From assembly GCF_040689395.1 (NCBI RefSeq), contig NZ_JBFAZX010000017.1:62001-126000 (forward strand): a stretch of 64,000 bases of DNA, written 5' to 3'. This document shows positions 40,799 to 49,072 of this stretch, one piece after another. Under the pieces are notes generated by a model, which did not search any database, was not told where the DNA came from, and was given only the letters and a program-made list of their open reading frames with translations. The position numbers were made by a program, and so were the translations under genes. Position 1 is the stretch's first letter; each line of letters starts with the position of its first letter. This DNA is from Dactylosporangium sp040689395. GTDB lineage: Bacteria > Actinomycetota > Actinomycetes > Mycobacteriales > Micromonosporaceae.

Positions 40799-41194
40799 TT
40801 ACTGGCGGATGGCGGGGTATGCGCGGAGCAGGGCGGAGACGGTCTCGCCGGTGGTGACGGGGTCGAGCGGATACATGATCGTGCCCTCGACACGGGCGTA
40901 GGAAGCCAGCCAGCGGTCCGCGGCGCGGGCGATGGCGAGCACGACCGGCGGCGCGTCGGAGATCTCGTCCTTGAGCTGCCGGGCGATGCCCAGGCCGCCG
41001 CCGGGGGTGGCCTCGCCGTCGAGCACCAGCAGGTCGATGTCTGTGTCGTCGACGAGCTTGACGACCTCGGCGTAGGTCGAGGCGTCGACGAACCTCACCG
41101 TCAGGTCGGCCGCCGGGCGGGTGCCGATGGCCAGCCGCATGCGGTCGCGGACCTCGGCGTCGTCGCTGTACAGCAGGACAATGTGCTCGCTCAT
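40799..41194 (-). CDS. Receiver-like domain protein lacking the conserved lysine
   Basis: 131 aa, one CheY-like fold. The acidic pair is in LLYSDDAEVR and the phospho-acceptor Asp position in IDLLVLDGEATPGG. The usual Thr/Ser of strand 4 (LAIARAAD) and the invariant Lys-Pro of strand 5 (GTIMYPLDP) are missing, so regular phosphorylation is doubtful. There is no output domain. The start overlaps the stop of the CtaG-type gene (ATGA), so it is made together with an oxidase assembly factor. The function is unknown; it may be an interaction module. Confidence 0.8.
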   Translation of the reverse strand: MSEHIVLLYSDDAEVRDRMRLAIGTRPAADLTVRFVDASTYAEVVKLVDDTDIDLLVLDGEATPGGGLGIARQLKDEISDAPPVVLAIARAADRWLASYARVEGTIMYPLDPVTTGETVSALLRAYPAIRQ

Positions 41195-42198
41195 GTGCGT
41201 GCTGCTCCTCGTGTGACGTCTGCCTCCGGGATCGTACCGTCCTTGGGAATCGGCGTTTCGCCGCCGTCAGGCGATATGAGGATTCCGGTACGGGCAGTCC
41301 ACTCCGCCTCCTCGCGCCGCGTCCGCTCCTCGCGGTCCAGCCGGCGGTCCAGCCGCCGGGCCTCCCGGTCCGACTGGCGCATCCACTGCACCACCAGTAC
41401 CGCCAGCATCGTCACCGAGACGAACTCGCCGCCGGCCCACAGGATCCCGCCCGCGACGACCTGGTCGGCGGCGGGGTCGGCCCAGCTCAGGTGCAGCGAC
41501 GGATACCAGTCCCCGCCGAGCAGCGTCTTGCTCTGCATGATGGTCAGCCCGAGCACCGTGTGGAACGGCGTGGACAGGAACATCAGCAGCGCGCGGGCCG
41601 GATAGGGCCACCGCCCGGGCAGCGGGTCGAGGCCGACCAGCGGCCAGAAGAACAGGCAGCCGACCGCGATGAAGTGCGCGTGCGTGAGCTCGTGGATCCA
41701 CGCGTGGCGCATGGTCAGGCCGTAGATGCCAGTGAAATAGAGCACGAACGGCGTCACCACGAAGAAGCCGAACGCCACCAGGGGAAACGCCAGGATTCGC
41801 GCCGGGCGCGAGTGCACGACGGCCAGCAGCGCCTTGCGGCCGCCGACGGGCAGCGTGCGCAGCGCGAGCGTCACCGGCGCGCCCAGGGCCAGGAAGATCG
41901 GCGCGATCATGGACAGGATCATGTGCTGGATCATGTGCACCGACAGCAGCGTCGTGTCGTACTGCTCGATCCCGGTCATGGTGACCGCGGCGATCGCGCC
42001 CAGGCCGGGGACCAGGAACAACACCGTGCGCGCGACGGGCCAGTCGTCGCCGCGCCGGCGCAGCTTCACCACGCCGGCCAGATAGAGCCCAGCGGCGGCG
42101 AGCAACACGAGCGTCAGCCACGACGCGTGGAACGAGCCGAGCAGCGTCGCGGCCGACACGGGACCGGGTTCACCTGCGGATTCGAGTGCGCGGAACAC
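41191..42198 (-). CDS. ctaG: Cytochrome c oxidase assembly factor, CtaG (caa3) family
   Basis: 335 aa polytopic membrane protein with about seven helices. Family marks are the HMIQHMILSMIAPIFLALGAP segment, WIHELTHAHFIAVGCLFFWPLVG and GGILWAGGEFVSV. These histidine-rich helices are thought to help insert copper into oxidase. This is not the Cox11-type CtaG. The highly charged cytoplasmic tail (DREARRLDRRLDREERTRRE) is a coiled-coil candidate. GTG start six bases after TAGTCT. Divergent from ctaE, 87 bp apart, so both may be expressed from a shared regulatory region. Confidence 0.92.
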   Translation of the reverse strand: MFRALESAGEPGPVSAATLLGSFHASWLTLVLLAAAGLYLAGVVKLRRRGDDWPVARTVLFLVPGLGAIAAVTMTGIEQYDTTLLSVHMIQHMILSMIAPIFLALGAPVTLALRTLPVGGRKALLAVVHSRPARILAFPLVAFGFFVVTPFVLYFTGIYGLTMRHAWIHELTHAHFIAVGCLFFWPLVGLDPLPGRWPYPARALLMFLSTPFHTVLGLTIMQSKTLLGGDWYPSLHLSWADPAADQVVAGGILWAGGEFVSVTMLAVLVVQWMRQSDREARRLDRRLDREERTRREEAEWTARTGILISPDGGETPIPKDGTIPEADVTRGAART

Positions 42199-42204
42199 GG
42201 AACC

Positions 42205-42210
42205 AGACTA
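42205..42210 (-). promoter_or_regulatory. -10 element TAGTCT before ctaG
   Basis: TAnnnT on the minus strand with 6 nt to the GTG at 42198. Confidence 0.6.
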
Positions 42211-42285
42211 TGCCGTCGTACGAATCGTCCGTGTCTAGGTGGACCCCGCGCAAACCTGGCGATGATCGGAGGCAATAATGGCGTC

Positions 42286-42885
42286 GTGACTGCGGCCCCA
42301 ACGATTGCCAAGAGCCAGATCCACTCACTGACCAGGCCCAACATGGTCAGTGTCGGGACGATCGTGTGGCTCTCCAGCGAACTGATGTTCTTCGCGGCGC
42401 TGTTCGCGATGTACTTCTCCATCCGCGCTGCCGCGCCGGAGCTCTGGGAGAAGCACACCGAGGTGCTGAACATCCCCTATGCCCTGACGTTCACGATCAT
42501 CCTCGTGCTCTCGTCCATCACCTGCCAGATCGGCGTGTTCCGCGCCGAGCGCGGTGACGTGCACGGGCTGCGGCGCTGGTTCGCCCTGACGTTCGTCATG
42601 GGCCTGATCTTCGTGCTCGGGCAGGCGAACGAGTACCGCACGCTGGTCAGCGAGGGCATCAAGATCAACGGTGATGGTTACGGCTCGATGTTCTACCTGA
42701 CCACCGGGTTCCACGGCCTGCACGTCGCCGGCGGCCTCATCGCCTTCATCATCTATCTGATCCGCACGACCATGGGCCGCTTCACCCCCGCCCAGGCGAC
42801 CGCGGCGATCGTCGTGTCCTACTACTGGCACTTCGTCGACGTCGTCTGGATCGCGCTGTTCGCGATGATCTACTTCCTGCAGTAG
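42286..42885 (+). CDS. ctaE: Cytochrome c oxidase subunit III
   Basis: 199 aa, five membrane helices as in the short actinobacterial form. It starts IHSLTRPNMVSVGTIVWLSSELM, followed by GQANEYRTL, GSMFYLTTGFHGLHVAGGL and the C-terminal VVSYYWHFVDVVWIALF. Subunit III stabilises the aa3 oxidase. The GTG at 42286 is preferred by comparison with M. tuberculosis CtaE; GGAGG lies 13 bases upstream, and an in-frame ATG at 42263 is an alternative. It is first in the order ctaE-qcrC-qcrA-qcrB. Confidence 0.96.
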   Translation: MTAAPTIAKSQIHSLTRPNMVSVGTIVWLSSELMFFAALFAMYFSIRAAAPELWEKHTEVLNIPYALTFTIILVLSSITCQIGVFRAERGDVHGLRRWFALTFVMGLIFVLGQANEYRTLVSEGIKINGDGYGSMFYLTTGFHGLHVAGGLIAFIIYLIRTTMGRFTPAQATAAIVVSYYWHFVDVVWIALFAMIYFLQ

Positions 42886-42973
42886 CAGGCTCGGGCCGCG
42901 CGTCACGCTCCGGACCACTCCTCCAGGACCACTACCGAGACGGCACATAGGTGATGACGACAAAGGTGAGGCC

Positions 42974-43843
42974 ATGACTTCTGAGCAGAGCAAGCGGCCG
43001 CTTGCCCGGCTGGTGCCGGGTGGTGCGCGCGCGGCCCGGGGCAAGCTTCGCCGGCGGCTTTCGGCGGCCGTGCGTCTGATCGCCGCGCTCACGCTGGTCG
43101 GCGGCCTCTACAGCGCATACGCCCCCGGCGTCGGCCGCGCCGAGGAGGCCACACCGGCCCTGTCGGAGCAGGCGAAGCGCGGCAAGGAGCTGTATCAGAC
43201 CAGCTGCATCACCTGCCACGGCACCAATGCGCAGGGCGTGCAGGACCGCGGTCCCAGCCTGATCGGCGTTGGCTCCGCCGCGGTCGAGTTCCAGGTCAAC
43301 ACGGGTCGTATGCCGCTGGCCCGCCAGGAGGCGCAGGCGGAGCGCAAGGCGCCGGCGCTCAGCCCGGCCCAGGCCGCCGACCTCGGCGCGTACATCCAGG
43401 AGCTGGGCGGTGGCCCGCAGCTTCCGAGCGCGTCGAGCCTCGACGCGGACGTGAAGAAGGCCCAGACCGACCCGAAGACCCTCGCGCACGGCGGCGAGCT
43501 GTACCGGGTCAACTGCTCGTCGTGCCACGCGTTCTCCACCGGCGGCGGCGCGCTGTCCTCCGGCAAGTTCGCCCCGACGCTGGAGCACTCGACCAACCGC
43601 GACATCTACGCCGCGATGCTGACCGGTCCGCAGAACATGCCGGTGTTCGGCAACAACCAGTTGAGCCCGGATGACAAGGCCGCGATCATCGCCTACGTCC
43701 AGACCCTCAACAAGAACTCGTCGACAAGCCCCGGTGGCTGGAGCCTCGGCCGGTACGGCCCGGTCCCCGAGGGGCTCGTCATCTTCCTCGTCGGGATCGC
43801 GGCGCTCGTGTTCGCCACGCTGTGGATTGCAGGGAAGTCATGA
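42974..43843 (+). CDS. qcrC: bc1 complex diheme cytochrome c subunit
   Basis: 289 aa. An N-terminal membrane anchor or signal (LIAALTLVGGLYSAYAP), then two cytochrome c domains with heme sites CITCH (78-82) and CSSCH (181-185), and a C-terminal helix (IFLVGIAALVFATLWIAG). The fused diheme form replaces soluble cytochrome c in actinobacteria and passes electrons directly to CtaC. Axial methionines are probably in GRMPLA and NMPVF. Ribosome site GGTGAGG. Four-base overlap with qcrA. Confidence 0.97.
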   Translation: MTSEQSKRPLARLVPGGARAARGKLRRRLSAAVRLIAALTLVGGLYSAYAPGVGRAEEATPALSEQAKRGKELYQTSCITCHGTNAQGVQDRGPSLIGVGSAAVEFQVNTGRMPLARQEAQAERKAPALSPAQAADLGAYIQELGGGPQLPSASSLDADVKKAQTDPKTLAHGGELYRVNCSSCHAFSTGGGALSSGKFAPTLEHSTNRDIYAAMLTGPQNMPVFGNNQLSPDDKAAIIAYVQTLNKNSSTSPGGWSLGRYGPVPEGLVIFLVGIAALVFATLWIAGKS

Positions 43844-44952
43844 CCACCCACACCGCTGCTGAGGGTCACTCCTCTGCTGAGGAGCCGTTCGACGCGAGCG
43901 ACCCCAGCCTCACCCGGTTCGACCTCGTCAAGGAGGGCGCCCGCCGGGACGGCGTCGAGATCGTGCACTACGCGCCGCGGTTCCCGGTCCCGGGCACCAA
44001 GGCCGAGAAGCGCATCGAGCGTTTGCTCGCGCTGCTGTTCCTGCTCACCGGCCTCCTGGGGACCGCGTTCGTGGTCGCCTACATCGCGTGGCCGTGGCAC
44101 TACGGCCACGGCGACGAGACGTACCAGAACCTGTACCCCTATTACACCCCGGTGCTCGGCGCGACGCTCGGCCTCGCGCTGCTGACCCTGGGCCTGGGCA
44201 TCGTCGTCTGGTCGAAGAAGCTTCTGCCCGAGGAGGTCTCGGTCCAGTCGCGCCACGACGGCCCGTCGGACCGCACCGAGCAGCGGCTCACCGCGGCCAC
44301 CATCGTCAACATGGGCGACGAGCTGGGCCTCAAGCGCCGCCGCTTCGTCGGCCTGGCATTCCTGGCCGGCGCCGCCCCGCTGGGCGCGGCCGCCGGCGCG
44401 GTGCTGGTCGGCGGGCTGCTCAAGGCGCCGACGCAGAACGGCGAGAACGTGTTCTTCACCACCGGGTGGGACCCGAAGAAGAACGACGGCAAGCCGGTTC
44501 GCCTCACCCACGAGGACGGCACCCCGATCCGCCCGGCCGATGTCAGTGTCGGCGGTCAGATCACCGTCTTCCCCGGTATCCCGCACGGCGCGAGCAACAA
44601 GTACGCCGACTCGCCCACCCTGCTGATCCACCTGCGTGAGCCGGACGCGTTGCTCACGAAGAAGAACGCCGATCCGGTCAACGTCGGCTCGCAGTGGCAG
44701 AACTACGTCGCGTACTCGAAGATCTGCACCCACGCGGGCTGCCCGGCCAGCCTGTACGAGCAGCAGACCAACCGCCTGCTGTGCCCCTGTCACCAGTCGC
44801 AGTTCCAGATCACCGACAACGCGCGGCCGGTCTTCGGCCCCGCGAGCCGGTCGCTTCCACAGCTGCCGATCACGGTCGACGATGAGGGATACTTCGTAGC
44901 GGTCTCCGACTACAAGGTTGCGGTCGGACCGGCCTTCTGGGAGCGGCCATGA
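43840..44952 (+). CDS. qcrA: bc1 complex Rieske iron-sulfur subunit
   Basis: 370 aa. It has an extended N-terminal region with three membrane helices (about 70-90, 110-130 and 175-200) as in actinobacteria. The C-terminal Rieske domain carries the [2Fe-2S] ligands in CTHAGCPAS and CPCHQSQF; the linking cysteines are the first-box and second-box second Cys residues. It moves electrons from menaquinol to the diheme QcrC. The ATG overlaps the qcrC stop (ATGA) with AGGGAAG upstream; the following qcrB start overlaps in the same way. Confidence 0.97.
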   Translation: MTTHTAAEGHSSAEEPFDASDPSLTRFDLVKEGARRDGVEIVHYAPRFPVPGTKAEKRIERLLALLFLLTGLLGTAFVVAYIAWPWHYGHGDETYQNLYPYYTPVLGATLGLALLTLGLGIVVWSKKLLPEEVSVQSRHDGPSDRTEQRLTAATIVNMGDELGLKRRRFVGLAFLAGAAPLGAAAGAVLVGGLLKAPTQNGENVFFTTGWDPKKNDGKPVRLTHEDGTPIRPADVSVGGQITVFPGIPHGASNKYADSPTLLIHLREPDALLTKKNADPVNVGSQWQNYVAYSKICTHAGCPASLYEQQTNRLLCPCHQSQFQITDNARPVFGPASRSLPQLPITVDDEGYFVAVSDYKVAVGPAFWERP

Positions 44953-46583
44953 AACGGCGCAAGATCGACGTCCGGGCACTCCCGGCCAAGTCCGCCCAGG
45001 CGCTCGACGAGCGCTTCCAGGCGGCGACGCCGCTGCGGCGGCTGATGAACAAGGTCTTCCCGGACCACTGGTCGTTCCTGCTGGGTGAGATCGCGCTCTA
45101 CTCGTTCATCGTGCTGCTGCTCAGCGGCATCTTCCTCACGCTGTTCTTCGACCCGTCGATGCGCGAGGTGGTGTACGAGGGCAGCTACACCCCGCTGCGC
45201 GGCGTGGAGATGTCGCAGGCGTACAACACCGCGCTGCACATCTCGTTCGACGTGCGCGGCGGTCTCTTCGTGCGGCAGATGCACCACTGGTCGGCGCTGC
45301 TGTTCATGGCCGCGATCGTGGTGCACATGTTCCGGGTGTTCTTCACCGGCGCGTTCCGCAAGCCGCGTGAGGCCAACTGGATCATCGGCGTGCTGCTGTT
45401 CTGGATGGGCTTCCTGGGTGGCTTCGGCGGCTACTCGCTGCCCGACGACGGGCTGTCCGGCACCGGCCTGCGCATCGCGAGCGCCATCATGCTGTCGATC
45501 CCGATCGTCGGTACCTGGGTGACCACCTCGCTGTTCGGCGGCGAGTTCCCGGGTGAGGTCATCCTCGACCGGCTGTACATCCTGCACGTCCTGCTGGTCC
45601 CGGGTGCGCTGCTCGCGCTCATCAGCGTCCACATGGGCCTGCTGGTGAAGCAGAAGCACACCCAGTGGCCCGGCCCCGGCCGCACCAACGAGAACGTGGT
45701 CGGCGTGCGGATGTTCCCGGGCTTCGCGGCCAAGGCCGGCGGCTTCTTCATGGTCGTGTTCGCCATGCTCGCCTTGCTGGCCGGCCTCTTCCAGATCAAC
45801 CCGATCTGGCTGTTCGGCCCGTACAAGGCCGCGGTCGTTTCGGCGGCGAGCCAGCCGGACTGGTATGTCATGTTCCTCGACGGCTCGACCCGTCTCTTCC
45901 CGGCCTGGGAGATCCGGTTCGGCCTGTTCGGCTGGGGCGATGGTTACACCATCCCGGCGATCTTCTGGCCGACGGTGGTGCTACCCGGCATCCTCACGAT
46001 GCTGCCGATCTTCTATCCGTTCATCGAGGCGCGGTTCAGCAAGGACAAGGCCGTGCACAACCTGCTGCAGCGCCCGCGGGACAACCCGACGCGTACCGGG
46101 CTGGGTGCCATGGCGATCGCGTTCTACGTGGTGCTGCTGGTCTCCGGCGGCAACGACGTGCTGGCGGACAAGTTCCACATCAGCCTCAACGCGATGACCT
46201 GGGCGGGCCGCATCGGCATGCTGATCCTGCCGCCGCTGGCGTACTACTGCGCCTACCGCCTGGCGCTGGGCCTGCAGCAGCACGACCGCGAGGTGCTGGC
46301 GCACGGCATCGAGACCGGCATCATCCGGCGCATGCCGGACGGCCGCTTCGTCGAGGTCCACCAGCCGCTGCCGTCGCCGGACGGCCACGCGGTGGAGGGC
46401 GACGGGCACCACGGCCTGGAGTACGCGGGCTGGGTCGTACCGAAGAAGATGAACCGCATCGGCGCCCTGGCCCCGACGGTGAAGGGCTTCTTCTACCCGA
46501 TCGAGAAGGCGGCCCCGGCCGAGAAGCCGGTGCCGCGCCAGGTCGCAGAGGCCGACCGCGAGGAGATCACCTCGGGCCGCTGA
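44949..46583 (+). CDS. qcrB: bc1 complex cytochrome b subunit
   Basis: 544 aa, eight-helix cytochrome b. The heme-ligand histidines are in the helix II segment VRQMHHWSALLFMAAIVVHMFRVFF and in helix IV, ILHVLLVPGALLALISVHMG. The quinol site has the PDW motif (ASQPDWYVMF) in place of PEW. A long cytoplasmic tail ends in a charged segment. QcrB is the target of imidazopyridine inhibitors (Q203/telacebec) in mycobacteria. Four-base ATGA overlap with qcrA. Followed by a strong hairpin that ends the operon. Confidence 0.98.
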   Translation: MKRRKIDVRALPAKSAQALDERFQAATPLRRLMNKVFPDHWSFLLGEIALYSFIVLLLSGIFLTLFFDPSMREVVYEGSYTPLRGVEMSQAYNTALHISFDVRGGLFVRQMHHWSALLFMAAIVVHMFRVFFTGAFRKPREANWIIGVLLFWMGFLGGFGGYSLPDDGLSGTGLRIASAIMLSIPIVGTWVTTSLFGGEFPGEVILDRLYILHVLLVPGALLALISVHMGLLVKQKHTQWPGPGRTNENVVGVRMFPGFAAKAGGFFMVVFAMLALLAGLFQINPIWLFGPYKAAVVSAASQPDWYVMFLDGSTRLFPAWEIRFGLFGWGDGYTIPAIFWPTVVLPGILTMLPIFYPFIEARFSKDKAVHNLLQRPRDNPTRTGLGAMAIAFYVVLLVSGGNDVLADKFHISLNAMTWAGRIGMLILPPLAYYCAYRLALGLQQHDREVLAHGIETGIIRRMPDGRFVEVHQPLPSPDGHAVEGDGHHGLEYAGWVVPKKMNRIGALAPTVKGFFYPIEKAAPAEKPVPRQVAEADREEITSGR

Positions 46584-46613
46584 GCCCACCGCGCGACGCC
46601 CACGCACGACGTC

Positions 46614-46646
46614 GAACGGCCCCCGGCACCACGCCGGGGGCCGTTC
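46614..46646 (+). terminator. Terminator after qcrB
   Basis: Arms 46614-46627 and 46633-46646, 14 of 14 paired, 5-nt loop, followed by GGTGTTTC. It sits between convergent qcrB and the hydrolase gene and can serve both. Confidence 0.92.
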
Positions 46647-46652
46647 GGTGTT

Positions 46653-47483
46653 TCACGGCAGGGACGCGGCCCAGTCGGCCACGCGGCGGGCCAGGGCGGT
46701 GCCCTGCTTGGCCCAGCGGAAGTGGTCGATCGGCGGACCCGGTGCATAGTGCTCGCGGGTCACCGGGGCGGCGGAGAGCTTCTCCAGCAGCTGGGAGACC
46801 GTGTCGGGCGGCGTGTACGCGTCGCCGGCCATGTCGACGGCCAGCACCGGGGTCGTCACCCTCGCCAGGGCGGACTCCAGGTCCGTGCCGTGCAGCGCCG
46901 GGTAGCGGCCCGTGCGCGCGGTGTGCGCCCAGTCCCGGATCACCCCGCGCGCCTGGCGGCCGCCGAAGCCCCAACCCGGCCACACGCGCAACAGTGCGGC
47001 GGTCGCGGCGAGCGTCTGGGTCTGCAGCAGCACCGGCAGGCGACGGCCGGCCGGATACCGGCGCCAGTACGGCACGCCGACCGCCAGCAGCGCGAGCCCG
47101 GCCACGTCCGAGGCGGGCTCCGCGGCGAGGTGCAGCGCGCACGCCTGGCCACCGAGGGAGTGCCCGACGAGGATCGTGCGGCGCCCGGCGCGGCGCGGCT
47201 TGAGGTGGGTCAGCACGGCGTCCACGTCGTCGGTCAGGTCGGCCAGGCCGTATGCCGAGGCCCGCGACGGCGGCGGCGCGCTCGCCCCGGTGCCGCGCAG
47301 GTCGGCGACGACCACGGCCATGCCCGCGGCGACCAGGTCGGCGGCGAACGCGCGGTAGTAGCGAGCCGGCACCCCCATCGCCGGCCACAGCACCGCGAGC
47401 GTCGGCGCGTCCTCGGCCGGCGCATACACGTGCAGGGCGATCCGGTCCGTCCCGCGTCGCACCGTCTCCAGCGTCGCATCCAT
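46653..47483 (-). CDS. Alpha/beta hydrolase
   Basis: 276 aa. Nucleophile elbow GHSLGGQ (Ser near 108), oxyanion-side WPAMGVPARYYRAFA, the acid in VDMAGDAYTPPD and the histidine in PPIDHFRWAKQG complete a catalytic triad. It resembles serine-aminopeptidase/monoglyceride-lipase-like hydrolases. The substrate is unknown. No signal peptide. The ATG at 47483 is chosen because TACCCT ends 6 bases before it. The open frame that continues upstream is only the shadow of asd. Confidence 0.88.
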   Translation of the reverse strand: MDATLETVRRGTDRIALHVYAPAEDAPTLAVLWPAMGVPARYYRAFAADLVAAGMAVVVADLRGTGASAPPPSRASAYGLADLTDDVDAVLTHLKPRRAGRRTILVGHSLGGQACALHLAAEPASDVAGLALLAVGVPYWRRYPAGRRLPVLLQTQTLAATAALLRVWPGWGFGGRQARGVIRDWAHTARTGRYPALHGTDLESALARVTTPVLAVDMAGDAYTPPDTVSQLLEKLSAAPVTREHYAPGPPIDHFRWAKQGTALARRVADWAASLP

Positions 47484-47489
47484 GCTCGT

Positions 47490-47495
47490 AGGGTA
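47490..47495 (-). promoter_or_regulatory. -10 element TACCCT before the alpha/beta hydrolase
   Basis: TAnnnT on the minus strand with 6 nt to the ATG at 47483; there is no ribosome site. Confidence 0.55.
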
Positions 47496-47544
47496 GGGCC
47501 AGGAGGTTACCCACGGGTACGACTGGTTCGGCCGCCGCATGTGA

Positions 47545-47574
47545 GAAAGGTGGGGCGGTGCCGCCCCACCTTTC
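47545..47574 (-). terminator. Hairpin downstream of asd
   Basis: Arms 47545-47558 and 47561-47574, 14 of 14 complementary with only 2 nt between, so the innermost pairs must open to form a loop. It starts 11 bp after the asd stop. Confidence 0.85.
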
Positions 47575-47584
47575 GGCGGTGGAC

Positions 47585-48601
47585 TCAGGCGGCCAGCAAC
47601 TCGGCGATCTGCACGGCGTTGAGCGCCGCGCCCTTGCGCAGGTTGTCGTTGGAGACGAACAGCGCCAGGCCGTTGTCGACCGTCTCGTCGACACGGATGC
47701 GCCCGACGTACGACGGGTCGGCGCCCGCCGCCTGCAGCGGCGTCGGGATGTCGCTGAGCACCACGCCGGGCGCGGCGGCCAGCAGCTCGGTGGCGCGCTC
47801 GACGCCGACCGGGCGGGCGAAGCGCAGGTTGAGCTGCAGCGAGTGGCCGGTGAAGACGGGCACGCGCACGCAGGTGCCGGACACCTTGAGCCCGGGGATC
47901 TCGAGGATCTTCCGGCTCTCGTTGCGTAGCTTCTGCTCCTCGTCGGTCTCGAAGGAACCGTCGTCGACGATCGAGCCGGCCAGCGGCAGCACGTTGAACG
48001 CGATCGGGCGGGCGAAGTTCTTCGGCTCCGGGAACTCGACCGCCGAGCCGTCGAGGGCCAGTGCGGCGCCGCCGTCGGCGACCTTGCGCACCTGCTCGTC
48101 GAGCTCGGCGACGCCGGCCAGCCCGGCGCCGGAGACGGCCTGGTAGGTGGCGGCCACCATGGCGACCAGCTCGGCCTCGTCGTGCAGCGGGCGCACGACC
48201 GGCATCGCGGCCATCGTGGTGCAGTTGGGGTTCGCGATGATCCCCTTCGGCCGGTGCGCCGCGGCGTGCGGGTTGACCTCGGCGACGACCAGCGGCACCT
48301 CCGGGTCCATCCGCCACGCGGAGGAGTTGTCGATCACGACCGCGCCGGCGGCGGCCACCTTCGGGGCGAGCTCCTTCGACGTGCCCTTGCCGGCCGAGAA
48401 CAGCACGATGTCGAGCCCGGCGTAGTCCGCGGTCGCCGCGTCCTCCACCGTGACCTGTGTGTCCTGCCAGTCGATGGGCCGCCCGGCTGAGCGGGCGGAC
48501 GCGAACAGTCGCAACTCGTCTACCGGGAACCGCCGTTCGGCCAGGATGTGGCGCATGACGCTGCCGACCTGCCCGGTGGCCCCTACGATGCCGATCCTCA
48601 T
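47585..48601 (-). CDS. asd: Aspartate-semialdehyde dehydrogenase
   Basis: 338 aa. It reduces aspartyl phosphate to the semialdehyde that branches to lysine/diaminopimelate, methionine and threonine. The NADP site IGIVGATGQVGSVMRHIL, SAGKGTS, IDNSSAWRMD, the catalytic Cys in ANPNCTTMAA and His in FTGHSLQLNLRF are present. The ATG at 48601 is supported by TACCCT seven bases before it; upstream residues of the longer frame are arginine-rich and not part of the family. Aspartokinase, its usual neighbour, is not in the window. Confidence 0.97.
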   Translation of the reverse strand: MRIGIVGATGQVGSVMRHILAERRFPVDELRLFASARSAGRPIDWQDTQVTVEDAATADYAGLDIVLFSAGKGTSKELAPKVAAAGAVVIDNSSAWRMDPEVPLVVAEVNPHAAAHRPKGIIANPNCTTMAAMPVVRPLHDEAELVAMVAATYQAVSGAGLAGVAELDEQVRKVADGGAALALDGSAVEFPEPKNFARPIAFNVLPLAGSIVDDGSFETDEEQKLRNESRKILEIPGLKVSGTCVRVPVFTGHSLQLNLRFARPVGVERATELLAAAPGVVLSDIPTPLQAAGADPSYVGRIRVDETVDNGLALFVSNDNLRKGAALNAVQIAELLAA

Positions 48602-48608
48602 GGCCGCG

Positions 48609-48614
48609 AGGGTA
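48609..48614 (-). promoter_or_regulatory. -10 element TACCCT before asd
   Basis: TAnnnT on the minus strand with 7 nt to the ATG at 48601. Confidence 0.55.
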
Positions 48615-48748
48615 CCGGGTGCGGACCGCGCATTCGATGCGATTTGCCGCACTCCCGGCGTCGCAACCAGGGCAAACGGTCCCTTCTTACGGCCCCGCCG
48701 AACCCTCGCTGCACGCCTTCTCGCCACGCGAGGGAAAAACCGCGGGAT

Positions 48749-49036
48749 TTAATCAGCGTCCGGCAGGCCGATCGCGAACGCTTCCTCCAGATCGTGGCGG
48801 GAGTACGCCTGGAACGCGATGTGCGTGTCGGTCTCCACAACGCCGGGCACCTTCGAGATCCGGTTGGCGATCACCTCGGCGATGTCCTCGAACTGCCGCA
48901 CCCGCACGATCGCGATCAGGTCGGTGTCGCCGGCGACGGAATACACCTCGCTGACACCGTCGAGGTTGGCGATGTTCTCGGCCACCTCCGGGATCGAGTC
49001 GGTGGCGCAGTCGATGAGGACGATCGCGGTGATCAC
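48749..49036 (-). CDS. Stand-alone Lrp/AsnC ligand-binding (RAM) domain protein
   Basis: 95 aa, only the C-terminal effector domain of Lrp/AsnC regulators; the DNA-binding helix-turn-helix is missing. Landmarks are AIVLIDCATDSIPEVAENIA, VSEVYSVAGDTDLIAIVRV and VVETDTHIAFQAYSRHD. Such proteins form oligomers that bind amino acids and may sense or buffer them, or modulate full-length Lrp proteins. GTG start with GGAAGGAG upstream. It is encoded after the nucleotidyltransferase gene (36 bp) and may be the last gene of the NUDIX-nucleotidyltransferase operon. Confidence 0.92.
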   Translation of the reverse strand: MITAIVLIDCATDSIPEVAENIANLDGVSEVYSVAGDTDLIAIVRVRQFEDIAEVIANRISKVPGVVETDTHIAFQAYSRHDLEEAFAIGLPDAD

Positions 49037-49072
49037 CGGCGGTGCTCCTTCCAGCGGGTGGCACCCGCCATG

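Noticed and set aside
42908..42922. GCTCCGGACCACTCC after ctaE as another copy of the 89-bp repeat
   Set aside because: Only about 12 bases match the repeat core and the rest of the unit is absent; chance similarity is likely.
47484..48317. In-frame upstream extension of the alpha/beta hydrolase
   Set aside because: It is a shadow of asd; the leaderless -10 and the family N-terminus place the start at 47483.
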